Below, piece after piece: positions 37,694 through 46,727 of a stretch of 64,000 bases of DNA. Source of the DNA: Francisella halioticida. GTDB lineage: Bacteria; Pseudomonadota; Gammaproteobacteria; Francisellales; Francisellaceae. The DNA lies in assembly GCF_002211785.1 (NCBI RefSeq), contig NZ_CP022132.1, positions 248,001-312,000 on the forward strand, in the 5' to 3' direction. The notes under the pieces were generated by a model. It was given only the letters and a program-made list of their open reading frames with translations, made no database searches and was not told the origin of the DNA. Each line of letters opens with the position of its first letter. Positions within the stretch are counted from its first letter, which is position 1. A program made the position numbers and the translations under genes.

Positions 37694-38783
37694 ATGGAAT
37701 CTATAAGTTATAGAGTTTTATTGAAAAATCTAACAGCCCGTATTGAATCTTTACGGGACTATCTTTGACTATGATGTTAAAAAAGAAAAATTAACAGAGA
37801 TTTTAATGGAACTTGAAGATGGTTCTATATGGGATAATCCCGAATATGCACAAAATTTAGGCAGACAAAAAGTTGAGCTTGAAAATGTAGTGTATAATTG
37901 CGAGCATATTTCAGAAACATTAGAAACCTTATCAGAGCTACTAGAGCTAGCAGAAGAAGAGGAGTCGCTTATGCAAGAGATTGCTAGAGATACTCAAGAT
38001 GTGACTAGTGAAATAGAAAAACTTGAATTTAGTCGTATGTTCTCTGGGGAGATGGATACTAACAATGCCTATCTTGATATTCAATCAGGTTCAGGTGGTA
38101 CAGAAGCACAGGATTGGGCAGAAATGCTAATGCGTATGTACATGCGTTGGGCAGATAGTCATGGGTTTAAAGTAACTATTGATAATATATCAGATGGTGA
38201 TGTGGCAGGTATTAAAGGTTGTACAATGAATATAGAAGGTGAATATGCTTATGGTTGGCTGCGTACAGAAACAGGTATCCACAGGCTTGTAAGAAAATCA
38301 CCATTTGATTCAAATAGTAAGCGCCATACTTCTTTTGCATCAGTTTTTATATCACCAGAAGTAGATGATAATATTGACATTGAAATTAATCCAGCAGATT
38401 TACGTATAGATACTTATCGCGCAAGCGGAGCAGGTGGGCAACATGTAAATAAAACGGATTCAGCAGTGCGTATAACTCATGTACCGACTAACACTGTTGT
38501 ACAAAGTCAAAGTGATAGGTCACAACATAAAAATAAAGATGGTGCGATGAAACAACTTAAATCAAAACTATATGAATTAGAACTTCAGAAACGTAATACT
38601 GCAAAAGATGCTTTAGAAGATTCAAAGTCAGATATTGGTTGGGGTAGTCAAATTCGTTCATATGTTCTTGATCAGTCGCGCATCAAAGATTTAAGAACTG
38701 GTGTGGAAAGTACCAATACCCAAACAGTATTAGATGGTGATTTGGATAAGTTTATTGAGGCTAGCCTTAAAAGTGGGTTATAA
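37694..38783 (+). CDS. prfB: Peptide chain release factor 2 (programmed +1 frameshift)
   Basis: Translation begins at ATG 37694 ([13 protein letters not shown]...) and reaches an in-frame TGA at 37766-37768 as codon 25 in the setting TAT-CTT-TGA-C, the classic autoregulatory frameshift site. After a +1 shift the frame continues [13 protein letters not shown] and runs to 38783, about 362 residues. The protein has the SPF stop-recognition tripeptide ([11 protein letters not shown]) and the GGQ hydrolysis motif ([19 protein letters not shown]). RF2 reads UGA and UAA. A GGGA a few bases before the site may act as the stimulating Shine-Dalgarno element. lysS follows, as in E. coli. Confidence 0.95.
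37763..37769 (+). promoter_or_regulatory. RF2 autoregulatory frameshift site
   Basis: CTT-TGA-C: the ribosome pauses at the poorly terminating UGA-C when RF2 is scarce and peptidyl-tRNA slips from CUU to UUU, entering the main frame. The same heptamer is used in most bacterial prfB genes. Confidence 0.92.
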
Positions 38784-39006
38784 TAAATAGTTTTATAAAA
38801 AGAAAGTTTTGCTACTTACTGCCTAAGTTTAGCAACACACTTTTTTCATGGCTGAAAAAGTAAGCAAAACTGCTTAGTACTTACTATCGCTCATTTGCAT
38901 GATAATGGTATCTACAAAACTTGCTTAAGTTCAAACAGTTGTAGATACTTTTCATTAGCAAAAGCTAACCGCTAAAGTGCAAATAAATATAATAATAGGA
39001 TTTAAA

Positions 39007-40689
39007 ATGAGTAGCAAATTAAAAGATTTAATAAAAACGTCGATAAAAGAATATTTAGATATTAATGATATAACAGTTAAAGATGCTGTTAGGGGAAAAA
39101 TAAGAGAGCAAATTAGTAGCTCTCTTGAAAATATAAGTGAGATAAATGATCAAGTTAAAACAAAGGTAGCAGATCTTGTTAAAAAATATATTACAGATAT
39201 GCAAGAAAGCTCACAAATGGCCTTAAGAAAAGAAAAATTACAAACACTAGCAGAACAAAATAATGGGATTAGCCATCCAAACAGCTTTAGAAGAAATATC
39301 GTTGCTGCAGACTTACAAGTAAAATATTCGGATAAGACAAAGCAGGAGTTAGAAGAATTAGAGCCAAAAGAGTTTTATAAAGTAACTGGTAGAGCTGTTT
39401 TGAGAAGAGTGATGGGTAAAGCTTCTTTTATTACTCTTCAAGATTTATCAGGTAGAATACAGATTTATTTGAAGAAAAGTGATCTGCCGGAAGGTCAATA
39501 TAATACTTTTAAAAACTTATGTGATTTAGGTGATATAGTTGGTGTTTCTGGAATTATGTTTAAAACAAATACAGGTGAGCTATCTATTCATGCAGATCAT
39601 TTTGAGATTCTAACTAAAGCAGTTCGACCTCTTCCTGATAAGTTCCATGGTTTATCAGATCAAGAAACTAGATATCGCCAGAGATATGTTGATCTTATTA
39701 CAAATGATAATGCTCGAGAAGTTTTTAAAGTTCGCTCAAAAGTAGTGAGTTTTATTCGTAATTACTTTGATAGTATGAACTTTATGGAAGTAGAGACTCC
39801 TATGATGCATGTTCTACAAGGTGGGGCAGCGGCTAAGCCATTTAAAACACATCATAATGCTTTAGATATGACTTTATACTTGCGTATAGCTCCAGAGCTT
39901 TATTTGAAAAGGCTAGTTGTTGGTGGTTTTGAGCGTGTTTATGAAATAAATCGTAATTTTAGAAATGAAGGAGTATCATCTCGCCATAATCCAGAATTTA
40001 CTATGCTTGAGTTTTATATGGCGTATTCTGACTATAACGATCTTATGGATTTGACAGAAGATATGTTCTCTAAGCTTGTGCAAGATGTTATAGGTACGCA
40101 AGAGCTTGAGTACGGCGAATATAAAATCAACTTTGGTGGCAAGTATGAACGTATATCAATGGTTGATTCAATCGTCAAATATAGTGATGATATTTCAAAC
40201 CAAGACTTAGGTGATTTTGAGTCAGCTATGAAAGTTGCAAATAGGTTGAAAATTAAAGTAGAAGCTTTTTATGAGCTTGGCCATTTAATAAATGAGATAT
40301 TTGAAGAGACTGTGGAGCATAAGCTTATTCAGCCAACATTTATTACTGATTATCCAGCAGTAGTTTCACCGTTAGCACGTCGACAAGATGGCAATCCAGA
40401 GTTTACAGATAGATTTGAATTCTTTATCGGGGCACGTGAAATTGCTAATGGTTTCTCTGAACTTAATGATGCCCAAGATCAAGCAGAAAGATTTAGAAAA
40501 CAAGTCGCAGCAGCAGCTTCTGGTGATGATGAAGCGATGCCATATGATAAAGATTATATTAGAGCTTTAGAATATGGTATGCCACCGACCGCTGGTCAAG
40601 GTATTGGTATTGATAGGCTTGTAATGTATCTAACAAATTCACAATCTATTAGAGATGTAATTTTATTTCCACATATGAAACCAGAATAA
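39007..40689 (+). CDS. lysS: Lysyl-tRNA synthetase (class II)
   Basis: A 560-residue enzyme starting at [12 protein letters not shown] (39007), behind TAGGATTTAAA. The OB-fold anticodon domain (about 130-230) includes [21 protein letters not shown]. Class II motif 2 is [23 protein letters not shown] near 318, and motif 3 is [14 protein letters not shown] near 535. Compared with E. coli LysS (505 residues) it has an extra N-terminal helical, Lys-rich segment of about 65 residues ([19 protein letters not shown]...). Follows prfB, with about 220 bp and an inverted repeat (AGTTTTGCTACTTAC / GTAAGCAAAACT) between them. Confidence 0.94.
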   Translation: MSSKLKDLIKTSIKEYLDINDITVKDAVRGKIREQISSSLENISEINDQVKTKVADLVKKYITDMQESSQMALRKEKLQTLAEQNNGISHPNSFRRNIVAADLQVKYSDKTKQELEELEPKEFYKVTGRAVLRRVMGKASFITLQDLSGRIQIYLKKSDLPEGQYNTFKNLCDLGDIVGVSGIMFKTNTGELSIHADHFEILTKAVRPLPDKFHGLSDQETRYRQRYVDLITNDNAREVFKVRSKVVSFIRNYFDSMNFMEVETPMMHVLQGGAAAKPFKTHHNALDMTLYLRIAPELYLKRLVVGGFERVYEINRNFRNEGVSSRHNPEFTMLEFYMAYSDYNDLMDLTEDMFSKLVQDVIGTQELEYGEYKINFGGKYERISMVDSIVKYSDDISNQDLGDFESAMKVANRLKIKVEAFYELGHLINEIFEETVEHKLIQPTFITDYPAVVSPLARRQDGNPEFTDRFEFFIGAREIANGFSELNDAQDQAERFRKQVAAAASGDDEAMPYDKDYIRALEYGMPPTAGQGIGIDRLVMYLTNSQSIRDVILFPHMKPE

Positions 40690-40784
40690 TTTGAGTGCTA
40701 GAAACTTGTTTGAATAGTAATTTGTATACTATAAGATTAGAAATTAAAAGTGATCTTTTATCAATATTAAGTTTAAAGAAAAAA

Positions 40785-40860
40785 ATGAAAAAAAATTAAT
40801 ATTAGTATCCTTATTAGCTGTTACAACAGTAGCATGTGTAGCCAAGACATCAGTTAATCC
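40785..40860 (+). pseudogene. GDSL lipase, 5' remnant (lipoprotein signal)
   Basis: ATG 40785 starts MKKK, but a run of eight A puts the next codons out of frame (an immediate TAA). With one more A it reads LILVSLLAVTTVAC, a lipoprotein signal with the lipidated Cys, then VAKTSVNP. At 40861 the sequence passes into IS element 1. The 3' part of a GDSL-type lipase appears after the two ISs at 42542, so this is probably its beginning. The joining is an inference. Confidence 0.5.
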
Positions 40861-41228
40861 TTCAAATATTGATAGTTTAGCTTCTTCTCTAGTTTTATAG
40901 CTTTCATCATGTACTAACTCTACTTTTAAAGTTCCAAAGAAACTTTCACAAGCAGCATTATCGTAACAGCATCCTTTAGAGCTCATACTTGATAGTAGCC
41001 AGTGTTCTTTAATAATGTCTTGATATTGTTTGCTACAAGTACTGTGACCCTTTATCAGAGTGTATAATCACACCACTAGGAAAATTTATTCTAAATAATG
41101 CCATATTTAAAGCATTACAAACTAAATCCGCTTTCATCCTAGAATCCATTGCCCAACCAATAACTGATCTTGAGAATAAATCTATAATCACACAAAGATA
41201 CAGCCACCCCTCTTGTGTAGGTACATAA
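40861..41228 (-). mobile_element. IS3 element 1 fragment (inverted)
   Basis: About 368 bp matching the middle of element 1 orfB on the minus strand, from codons for KLSIFE (near 40869) back to VPTQEGW (near 41215). Both ends are missing. One side joins the lipase 5' remnant, the other abuts element 2 at GGTACATA. Its Gly-Ser-Gln codon region again shows a base difference (ACAAGTACTGTG), as in copy A. Confidence 0.88.
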
Positions 41229-42540
41229 TATAATGTTCCCAGAAAAAGCTACTGATTTTAGAAAGATTTTTATTCCTAAATGTTAAACTTAACTAGATAA
41301 ATTAGGAAATAGATAAATGAGTAAAAAAAGAGTAACGTATACAGCTGATTTTAAAGCTAAAGTAATTATAGAATTGCTAGAAGGCGATATGACAGTTAAT
41401 GAGATAGCAAGTAAGTATGATTTACTTCCTAAAAACGTGCACAATTGGAAGCAGCAATTTTTATCTAATGCTTGCTTAGCATTTGATAAAAGCTCTGTTG
41501 TTAAGGAGTATAAGCAGGAAATAGATGAGCTTAGAAAAGATAAAGATGCAACAAGTAAAGAACTAGGCGAGGTAATAGTAGAGAGGGATTTTTTAATGGG
41601 AAAGCTAAAAAGCTTGGTATCATCAAATGATAGAGTAAACTCTGTAGATACTAAGCTAGAATTATCTTTAAATAATCAGCTTAAACTATTATCTGTATCT
41701 AAGAGTGTGTACTATTATACACCAATATCAAAATTTAGTAGTAATGATGATATTAGACTATTAAATGCAATAGATTTGATACATACTAAACATCCATATT
41801 ATGGTACGAGAAGGCTAGTAAAGTTGCTAAATAGATTAGGATTTCTAGCTGGAAGGAAGCTAATCAAAAGTGCTATGGAATTCATGGGTATTAAGGCATT
41901 GTATCCTAAAAAAAAGACAACTGTCATTAATAAGCAACACAAGAAATATCCATACTTACTTAATGTATTTAAAAATGAGACGAATCAGGTTGTTATAGAT
42001 AAAGCTAATAAGGTATGGAGTGCTGATATCACGTATATTAGACTAGAATGTGGGTATGCATATTTAGCAGCCATAATAGATTGGCATAGCAAGAAAATAC
42101 TAGCTTGGAAGATTTCTAATACTATGGATACACATCTAACAACTAGTGTGTTAAAAGAAGCGTTATTTAAATATGGTAAACCTGATATCTTTAACTCTGA
42201 TCAAGGAACTCAATATACAGCAAAAGAGCATATTAAAATATTATCTGATAATAAAATAAATATATCTATGGATGCTAAAGGAAGATCTATAGATAATATT
42301 GCAATTGAGAGATTTTGGAGAACACTGAAATATGAAAATGTTTATCCGGCATCATATATAACTATGAAAGAGGCTAAAGTAGGTATCAAAGAATATATTG
42401 ATATTTACAACAATGAAAGACTACATTCTAGTATTGGATATATGACTCCTGATGAAGTATATTCTGGTATTTTAGATGCTGCATAAAAGCAAGGAATAAA
42501 AATATTTTATAAAGTGGTATTGAATAATAGGGACAGTTTA
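41229..42540 (+). mobile_element. IS3-family insertion sequence, element 2, intact copy 2
   Basis: 1312 bp from TATAATGTTCCC to GGGACAGTTTA, the same length as the copy at 25801-27112 and almost identical to it. It sits inside or against the element 1 fragment, so the two form a nested insertion within the lipase gene. The right flank is lipase sequence, not element 1, which shows that part of element 1 was lost. Confidence 0.9.
41317..42486 (+). CDS. IS3 element 2 transposase (copy 2)
   Basis: An intact 389-residue frame, nearly identical to the one at 25855-27024, with the same helix-turn-helix, coiled coil and DDE residues. It has SKELGEV where the other has SKKLVEV, FLAGRKL against FLVGRKL, and DEVYSGIL against DEVYSSIL. 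Either copy could supply transposase to the fragments at 12352 and 44301. Confidence 0.92.
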   Translation: MSKKRVTYTADFKAKVIIELLEGDMTVNEIASKYDLLPKNVHNWKQQFLSNACLAFDKSSVVKEYKQEIDELRKDKDATSKELGEVIVERDFLMGKLKSLVSSNDRVNSVDTKLELSLNNQLKLLSVSKSVYYYTPISKFSSNDDIRLLNAIDLIHTKHPYYGTRRLVKLLNRLGFLAGRKLIKSAMEFMGIKALYPKKKTTVINKQHKKYPYLLNVFKNETNQVVIDKANKVWSADITYIRLECGYAYLAAIIDWHSKKILAWKISNTMDTHLTTSVLKEALFKYGKPDIFNSDQGTQYTAKEHIKILSDNKINISMDAKGRSIDNIAIERFWRTLKYENVYPASYITMKEAKVGIKEYIDIYNNERLHSSIGYMTPDEVYSGILDAA

Positions 42541-42541
42541 A

Positions 42542-43132
42542 TCTGATATAGAAAAGTATAATCAAATTGATAGTTATTTAAAAAATAATGGAAAGGCAAA
42601 CTCTAGCTCGGTATACATTATCTGGGGAGGTGCTAATAATGTTTTTCAAGGTTACAACATGCAGGATGCTGCAAAAGATGTTATTTATGATGCTGATTAT
42701 TTAGTTAGTAAAGGGGCGAGTGCTAACAATATATATATAGCTAACCTACCAGATTTAGGAATAACTCCATTAGCTATAAGTACAAAAACTGTTACGCCGA
42801 TGAATGCACAATCTAAAATATTTAATAGTGAGCTTAATAGCTTATTAAAATCAAAAAAATATCATTTAATAGATGTGGTGAGTTTCTTAAATAAGATTGT
42901 TAAAAATAAGAAAATAACTATAAATGGCAAAACATATCTATTTAGTAATGTAACTGATGGTTTATGTAAAACTGGGAGTCCAACAGATCCAAATGCTTTA
43001 ATCTGTGTGCCAGATTTATCAAAACAAGGAGCTAGTACTTATTTATTTGAGGGAAATATCCATCCTACTTCATATCTTCACCAAGTATTAGCACAGTACA
43101 TTAAGAGCAATATTGATAAAACTCATACTTAG
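42542..43132 (+). pseudogene. GDSL-family lipase/esterase, 3' part
   Basis: From the IS border an open frame reads SDIEKYNQIDSYL, then VYIIWGGANNVF (block III, with the oxyanion Asn of GANN/GAND), LVSKGASANNIYIANLPDLG, and ends with GNIHPTSYLHQVLAQYI, which holds the catalytic D/N-x-x-H pair (N-I-H-P; usually DxxHP). The catalytic GDS serine block must have been in the lost region. About 197 residues remain of the usual 330-400. Not functional here. Confidence 0.75.
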
Positions 43133-43205
43133 ATTATTATGAATCTTTATAAGATGGTTTTTTGGTTAAATTATTAATTTATTTTAAGATAAGGGTGAAG
43201 CATAG

Positions 43206-44114
43206 CTATACTTGTAACCATTTTTTAATATTAGCTTTATTTTCACTATAAGTATCTAGACCTACTTTAACAAGCTCTTTAATATTATCTTCACTAATAT
43301 CAGACATATCTGAGCTCGCCATACCAAGGTCAGGATTGATGCGAAGATGTTTATTTTCACTCATAATCATATCTACTGAGTAGGTTGAGGAATTAGTATC
43401 TCCATTCATGAAATCATCTATAATACCATTAGCTAACCATGATAACCCTCCCCACTTATAAACTGAAGATAATCTCTTTTTTATAGCTTTATTATCTTTA
43501 GCTGAATAGCCTGTTCCTAATGATAGTATAGAAATATCATCAAGCTTAGATCCAAGTTCCACAGCATATGCAACACCTAACATACTAGGATTATTTGCAG
43601 TGACTCCACCATCAATATAATAGTTATTATTTATCTTAAATGGAGGAAAATAGGTTGGTGCTGAACTAGATGCATTTCCAACCTGTGCGGAGGTTAAATT
43701 TTGAGTCATAGCTGTACTTTTAAATAAAACTGCTTTATTTTTTGTTAAATTATAAGATGTTATCAAAGTTGGCATAATCGCTGTAGAGAACTGACTGGTT
43801 CCTAGCATTTTTATAAGTGCTTTGTATTTGGATTCTCCAGAAAAAGTCGAACCATAAATAGAAGATAAAAAGGATAGAATGTTTTTATGGAATACTTTAC
43901 TTAACAAAGAGTGATCAGTATAAGTATCAAGAATTTCTTTAGCAGATTTTTTCATTATATTCATTTGTATAGCAATTAAAGCACCAGTGCTAGTAGCAGA
44001 TACTAATTGAAAATGATCTTGAATATTAATTCTAAAATCTTTTTCTATACAATAAAGAATTTGTGCGGGAATAATACCTTTTACACCTCCTCCATCAATA
44101 CATAATACTTTCAT
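43206..44114 (-). CDS. Patatin-like phospholipase
   Basis: A 302-residue cytoplasmic-type patatin. The oxyanion loop is CIDGGGVKGIIPAQIL at residues 5-20, the nucleophile Ser lies in SATSTGALIAI near 39-49, and the catalytic Asp in YYIDGGVTANNPS near 165. The serine motif is A-T-S-T-G, with Ala where G-x-S-x-G has its first Gly; this is tolerated in some relatives. GGAGATATGGA precedes the ATG. Possible lipid hydrolase acting on phospholipid or host lipids. Confidence 0.85.
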   Translation of the reverse strand: MKVLCIDGGGVKGIIPAQILYCIEKDFRINIQDHFQLVSATSTGALIAIQMNIMKKSAKEILDTYTDHSLLSKVFHKNILSFLSSIYGSTFSGESKYKALIKMLGTSQFSTAIMPTLITSYNLTKNKAVLFKSTAMTQNLTSAQVGNASSSAPTYFPPFKINNNYYIDGGVTANNPSMLGVAYAVELGSKLDDISILSLGTGYSAKDNKAIKKRLSSVYKWGGLSWLANGIIDDFMNGDTNSSTYSVDMIMSENKHLRINPDLGMASSDMSDISEDNIKELVKVGLDTYSENKANIKKWLQV

Positions 44115-44300
44115 TCCATATCTCCACAGTAGGTTAATTCCAGAACCTATTTTCCATTAGCATTGTTTAAATAGCAAGTTTGTCATGGCACCGTTAAGTT
44201 AACTAATTGAAGTGTAAAAAAGTAGTTTTTCTAAATCGTTTATACGTTGTCCTAAAAGCTTTTCAAAGAAGTGCAGACTGTGTTTAATGAAAATTATATA

Positions 44301-44528
44301 TAAACTGTCCCTGTTATTCAATACTACTTTATAAAAAATTTTTATTTCTTGCTTTTATGCAGTATCTAAAATACCAGATATACTTCATCAGGAGTCATAT
44401 ATCCAATACTAGAATGTAGTCTTTCATTGTTGTAAATATCAATATATTCTTTGATACCTACTTTAGCCTCTTTCATAGTTATATATGATACCGGATAAAC
44501 ATTTTCATATTTCAGTGTTCTCCAAAAT
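44301..44528 (-). mobile_element. IS3 element 2 fragment (right end)
   Basis: From TAAACTGTCCC at 44301 it follows the right end of element 2 for 228 bp and is cut off at 44528 by the left end of element 1 copy B. Small changes, including a missing base near 44373, have put the transposase tail out of frame. It records an older element 2 insertion into which element 1 then moved. Confidence 0.9.
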
Positions 44529-45749
44529 TGATCATACCCTCCTATTTGGGACACTTAGGTGTTAAGAAAAGGAGACAAGATGAGATATACAAAAGAGTTT
44601 AAAGATGAAGCTGTTAAATTATGTTTACAACCAGATGCAAATAGACGATAAATAGCAGATAATTTAGGGGTTAAATATAAAACCATTTGCAGTTGGATAT
44701 CCAAAGCCATGTCAAACCCTCAGAAAGAAATAAAGATAGATTATAAAACGCAGTACCAGCAACTATCTTTTGAAAATACTGATTTGAAGAAAAAACTCAA
44801 ACAGGCAGAAACAGAGCGTGAAATACTAAAAAAGTCAGCAGCGTACTTTGCAAAGCAAAATCTGTAAGGTACGCCTTTATTAAGGAGCATTATAAAGTTA
44901 TGCCAGTAACAACACTATGTAAATCTTTGAATGTGAGCACATCTTCATATTACAGATGGATTCATAAACCTATAGGTAAAAGGCAATATAATGATGCTGA
45001 ACTAGATGATGCTATTTTAATGAACATAAATCTAGATATGGAAGTGTTAGGATATACAAAGAGCTTAAAGATATGGGTTGGAAAGTTACTCAACCTAGAG
45101 TATCTAAACGTATGAAATTACTTGGTTTACATGCTAAAGCGGCTCGTAAGCATAAGAAAACTACAGATTCTAACCACAACAAACATGTTTATGATAATTT
45201 ATTAGAACAAAACTTCACTGCTTTATCTGTAAATCATAGGTGGGTTACAGATATAACTTATGTACCTACACAAGAGGGGTGGCTGTATCTTTGTGTGATT
45301 ATAGATTTATTCTCAAGATCAGTTATTGGTTGGGTAATGGATTCTAGGATGAAAGCGGATTTAGTTTGTAATGCTTTAAATATGGCATTATTTAGAAGAA
45401 ATTTTCCTAGTGGTGTGATTATACACTCTGATAAAGGGTCACAGTACTGTAGCAAACAATATCAAGACATTATTAAAGAAACACTGGCTACTATCAAGTA
45501 TGAGCTCTAAAGGATGCTGTTACGATAATGCTGCTTGTGAAAGTTTCTTTGGAACTTTAAAAGTAGAGTTAGTACATGATGAAAGCTATAAAACTAGAGA
45601 AGAAGCTAAACTATCAATATTTGAATATATTGAAGCTTACTATAATACAAAAAGGAGACATTCTACAATAAATTATATGACTCCATATCAATTTGAATAT
45701 ATAATGGAAAATGAAATAGTAAACTGTCCCAAATTGACGGGGTAGATCA
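44529..45749 (+). mobile_element. IS3-family insertion sequence, element 1, copy B
   Basis: Both ends are complete (TGATCATACCC to GGGGTAGATCA), 1221 bp. The left flank is an element 2 fragment and the right flank is unrelated DNA. The flanking triplets differ (AAT and AAG), so one border was altered after insertion. Confidence 0.9.
44580..45745 (+). pseudogene. IS3 element 1 orfA/orfB, broken (copy B)
   Basis: OrfA starts at ATG 44580 but codon 24 is TAA (AGACGATAA), removing most of it. The orfB part begins at 44900 (MPVTTLCKSLNVS...), meets the frameshift shared by all copies after LDMEVLGY near 45055, continues as MGWKVTQPRVSKRM..., and is broken again by an extra A near 45480 before MSSKGCCYDNAACESF. 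DDE residues are present but in separate frames. Confidence 0.85.
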
Positions 45750-45954
45750 AAGTTCCAAAAATAGCTACAGTCGTATTTGGTCTATAAAGTATTTTATTTA
45801 TTGGGTTATTAATACTATTTTGCTTACTGTATGTATTTAGAGATTAGTTGCTAATATTAGTTGAAGAAGGAAAGTGTTCTAAAATCGATTAATCTTTAGA
45901 GAAGCTTTGTATTAGCTATTGAAACTATCTCTATGAATTTCACAATTATAGAAT

Positions 45955-46674
45955 TTATATGCCACCTGCACCAAGCTTTGATTGATTTGAGTTTGGTACT
46001 AATATAGATCTGGCAGCTTTTGCTACCGTATTCCAGTTTTGCTCAGAAATATAAATACCTTTTTCAAGGATTTCATTTCTTTTTTTCAAGAGTGTTTTAG
46101 AATCTAAGCAAATATCATATGAATTAGTATTAGGTAATTCTATCTGATTTTTACTAATATTTATGTTTAAGTCTTGATTGTTAATGCATGGTTTATCTGA
46201 TAAATAAATGTTTGGAGTTGTATCTTTTGAATTCATTATATATACAATCTTTTTAGGAGAAGACCTATTTAACCATTGTGCTTTTATAGATAGTCTTTTT
46301 TTTGTTAGTTTGTCTAATAGACCACATGCTAATAAACGATCGCGGCAGTTTTCTATATTTAAACTCACCTCACTATAATCGGCTAAAACGTCATAAGAAT
46401 ATGCCAATAAATTAGGAAGGTAACATAGTATGCTATCATCATTAAGATTAACAGAGATATTTGCATTGTAAGTTTCTATTTTAGCAGGTTGATACGTATC
46501 TCTTTTAAGAGAGTCTAGTGCTTTAATAAAGCCTTTAATTCCATCTAGTCCAATTAATTCTAAATCAGCAATAATATTTGAAATAATAACAGCATCACCA
46601 TATGGAGTTTTCAATCCTTGGAAAGCTTTTCTACAGACATTAGTGATTTCATTGTGCGAAACATACATTTTCAA
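45955..46674 (-). CDS. Conserved protein of the DUF3726 type
   Basis: A 239-residue protein starting MKMYVSHNEITNVCRKAFQGL and containing GDAVIISNIIADLELIGLDGI near 27, with a low-complexity Asn/Lys middle and a short Gly-rich end. The N-terminus fits the DUF3726 family as I remember it; there is no known activity, membrane segment or signal. Last gene of the six-gene operon, 53 bp after the 559-residue gene. Members often appear beside uptake and catabolic genes for small nitrogen compounds, so a role as an accessory catabolic protein is possible. Confidence 0.6.
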   Translation of the reverse strand: MKMYVSHNEITNVCRKAFQGLKTPYGDAVIISNIIADLELIGLDGIKGFIKALDSLKRDTYQPAKIETYNANISVNLNDDSILCYLPNLLAYSYDVLADYSEVSLNIENCRDRLLACGLLDKLTKKRLSIKAQWLNRSSPKKIVYIMNSKDTTPNIYLSDKPCINNQDLNINISKNQIELPNTNSYDICLDSKTLLKKRNEILEKGIYISEQNWNTVAKAARSILVPNSNQSKLGAGGI

Positions 46675-46727
46675 ATCTCCTTATAAAATAGTGTACTAAA
46701 ATTAAGTTTTAAGCGTTTTTTATGTTT

